DNA of 5,986 nt, taken from assembly GCA_002307905.1 (NCBI GenBank), contig DBUL01000221.1, positions 18,106 through 24,091 on the forward strand. The letters are read 5' to 3'. This DNA comes from Rhizobiaceae bacterium UBA1291 (GTDB lineage: Bacteria; Pseudomonadota; Alphaproteobacteria; Rhizobiales; Rhizobiaceae). Position 1 is the first letter of the stretch. The number at the start of each line of letters is the position of its first letter. The translations under genes and the position numbers were made by a program. Shown here piece after piece: positions 5,380-5,986 of the stretch. Below the pieces are notes generated by a model. It was given only the letters and a program-made list of their open reading frames with translations, ran no database searches and had not been told where the DNA came from.

Positions 5380-5401
5380 AAGCGGCCGTCTCCGGCCGCT
5401 T
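5380..5401 (-). terminator. Rho-independent terminator of the aminotransferase gene
   Basis: Read on the minus strand, a 9-bp stem AAGCGGCCG/CGGCCGCTT closes a GAGA (GNRA) tetraloop; the last two stem T's and the next four bases give TTTTTT. It begins 23 nt after the TAA at 5427-5425. On the plus strand the stem is followed only by CCAATT, so it would act weakly on the convergent arsR operon, for which no other terminator is visible in the 81-bp gap. Confidence 0.9.
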
Positions 5402-5424
5402 CCAATTCGGACTGAGCCCGATGC

Positions 5425-5986
5425 TTAGATATTGTTCATCAGCACCTTGCGGAGCTTGTCGAACAGTTCGTCGATCTCGTCCTTCGAGATGATCAGCGGC
5501 GGCGAGAGCGCGATGATGTCGCCGGTGGTGCGGATCAGAAGACCCGATTCATAAGCCTTGAGGAAGGCGTTGAAGGCGCGCTTGGTCGGCTCGCCGGCGA
5601 TCGGGGCGAGCTCGATGGCGCCGATCAAGCCGATGTTGCGGATGTCGATGACGTTCGGGCAATCGGCCAGCGAATGCAGCTTCTCTTCCCAGTAAGGCGC
5701 AAGCTCGGCGGCGCGTGTGAGCAGCCCCTCTTCCTTGTAGGTGTCGAGCGTGCCGAGACCGGCGGCCGAGGCGATCGGGTTGCCGGAATAGGTGTAGCCG
5801 TGCATGAACTCGATCATGTGCTCCGGACCGGTCATGAAGGCATCATGGATCTCGGAGGTGACGAAGACCGCGCCCATCGGGATGACGCCGTTGGTCAGGC
5901 CCTTGGCGGTGGTGATGATGTCCGGCTTGACGTCGAAGAACTGGGTGGCGAAGGGGGCGCCGAGGCGGCCGAAACCGGTGATGACT
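5425..5986 (-). CDS. Class III aminotransferase, omega-amino acid:pyruvate type, C-terminal part (truncated by window edge)
   Basis: This is the last 186 residues of a PLP-dependent fold-type I, class III transaminase (usual full length about 430-460), so more than half the gene lies beyond 5986. In the fragment, VITGFGRLG at 1-9 follows the cofactor-binding aspartate site, TTAKGLTNG at 25-33 carries the Schiff-base lysine (K28), HGYTYSGNP at 62-70 supplies the phosphate-binding threonine, and IRTTGDIIALSPPLI at 151-165 has the arginine expected to bind the substrate carboxylate. These fit beta-alanine/omega-amino acid:pyruvate transaminases; related enzymes act on GABA, putrescine or aromatic amines, so the substrate is uncertain. 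The reading continues upstream of the internal ATG at 5877 with no stop. It is convergent with the arsR operon and has a strong terminator. Confidence 0.92.
   Translation of the reverse strand, partial: VITGFGRLGAPFATQFFDVKPDIITTAKGLTNGVIPMGAVFVTSEIHDAFMTGPEHMIEFMHGYTYSGNPIASAAGLGTLDTYKEEGLLTRAAELAPYWEEKLHSLADCPNVIDIRNIGLIGAIELAPIAGEPTKRAFNAFLKAYESGLLIRTTGDIIALSPPLIISKDEIDELFDKLRKVLMNNI

Overview
The window looks like chromosome or megaplasmid DNA from a GC-rich alphaproteobacterium, most likely of the Rhizobiales (Rhizobium/Agrobacterium/Shinella type). This rests on the high-GC codon use, the adenine deaminase sequence type, a BraC/LivK-like binding protein, a rhizobial-style ion-channel fragment and an ArsR/SRPBCC operon. 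Genus is an inference from remembered family resemblance; no database was searched.

Left part (1-1118, minus strand): the start of a voltage-gated ion-channel family gene runs off the left edge. Before it, in the same direction, lie two small overlapping genes, DUF4160 (630-875) and DUF2442 (398-649). These two families form a recurrent pair of unknown function. A 243-bp, relatively AT-rich intergenic stretch (876-1118) separates this cluster from the next gene and holds an 11-bp inverted repeat.

Middle (1119-4328, minus strand): an adenine deaminase gene (ade) and, upstream of it, a periplasmic branched-chain amino acid binding protein gene with a clear signal peptide. The binding-protein gene has its own hairpin terminator (2910-2933), so ade is probably a separate or readthrough-dependent unit. 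The 150 bp between the two genes carries a very strong four-tetrad G-quadruplex motif on the plus strand. No transporter permease or ATPase genes are visible, so the binding protein is an orphan within this window.

Right part (4074-5424, plus strand): a 255-bp divergent promoter region leads into a compact three-gene operon: an ArsR-family HTH repressor, an SRPBCC/AHSA1 ligand-binding protein overlapping it by ATGA, and a 70-residue two-helix membrane protein. The divergent region contains a sigma70-like promoter with an ATAAC-N6-GTTAT palindrome for the operon, and a separate candidate promoter with operator-like repeats for the binding-protein gene.

Right edge (5425-5986, minus strand): the C-terminal 186 residues of a class III omega-amino acid:pyruvate-type aminotransferase, convergent with the ArsR operon and closed by a strong terminator.

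Most of the window is ordinary metabolic and regulatory gene content. The least explained items are the DUF4160/DUF2442 pair next to an ion channel, the G-quadruplex motif, and the regulatory repeats between the binding-protein gene and arsR. I found no CRISPR array, insertion sequence, rRNA or tRNA.
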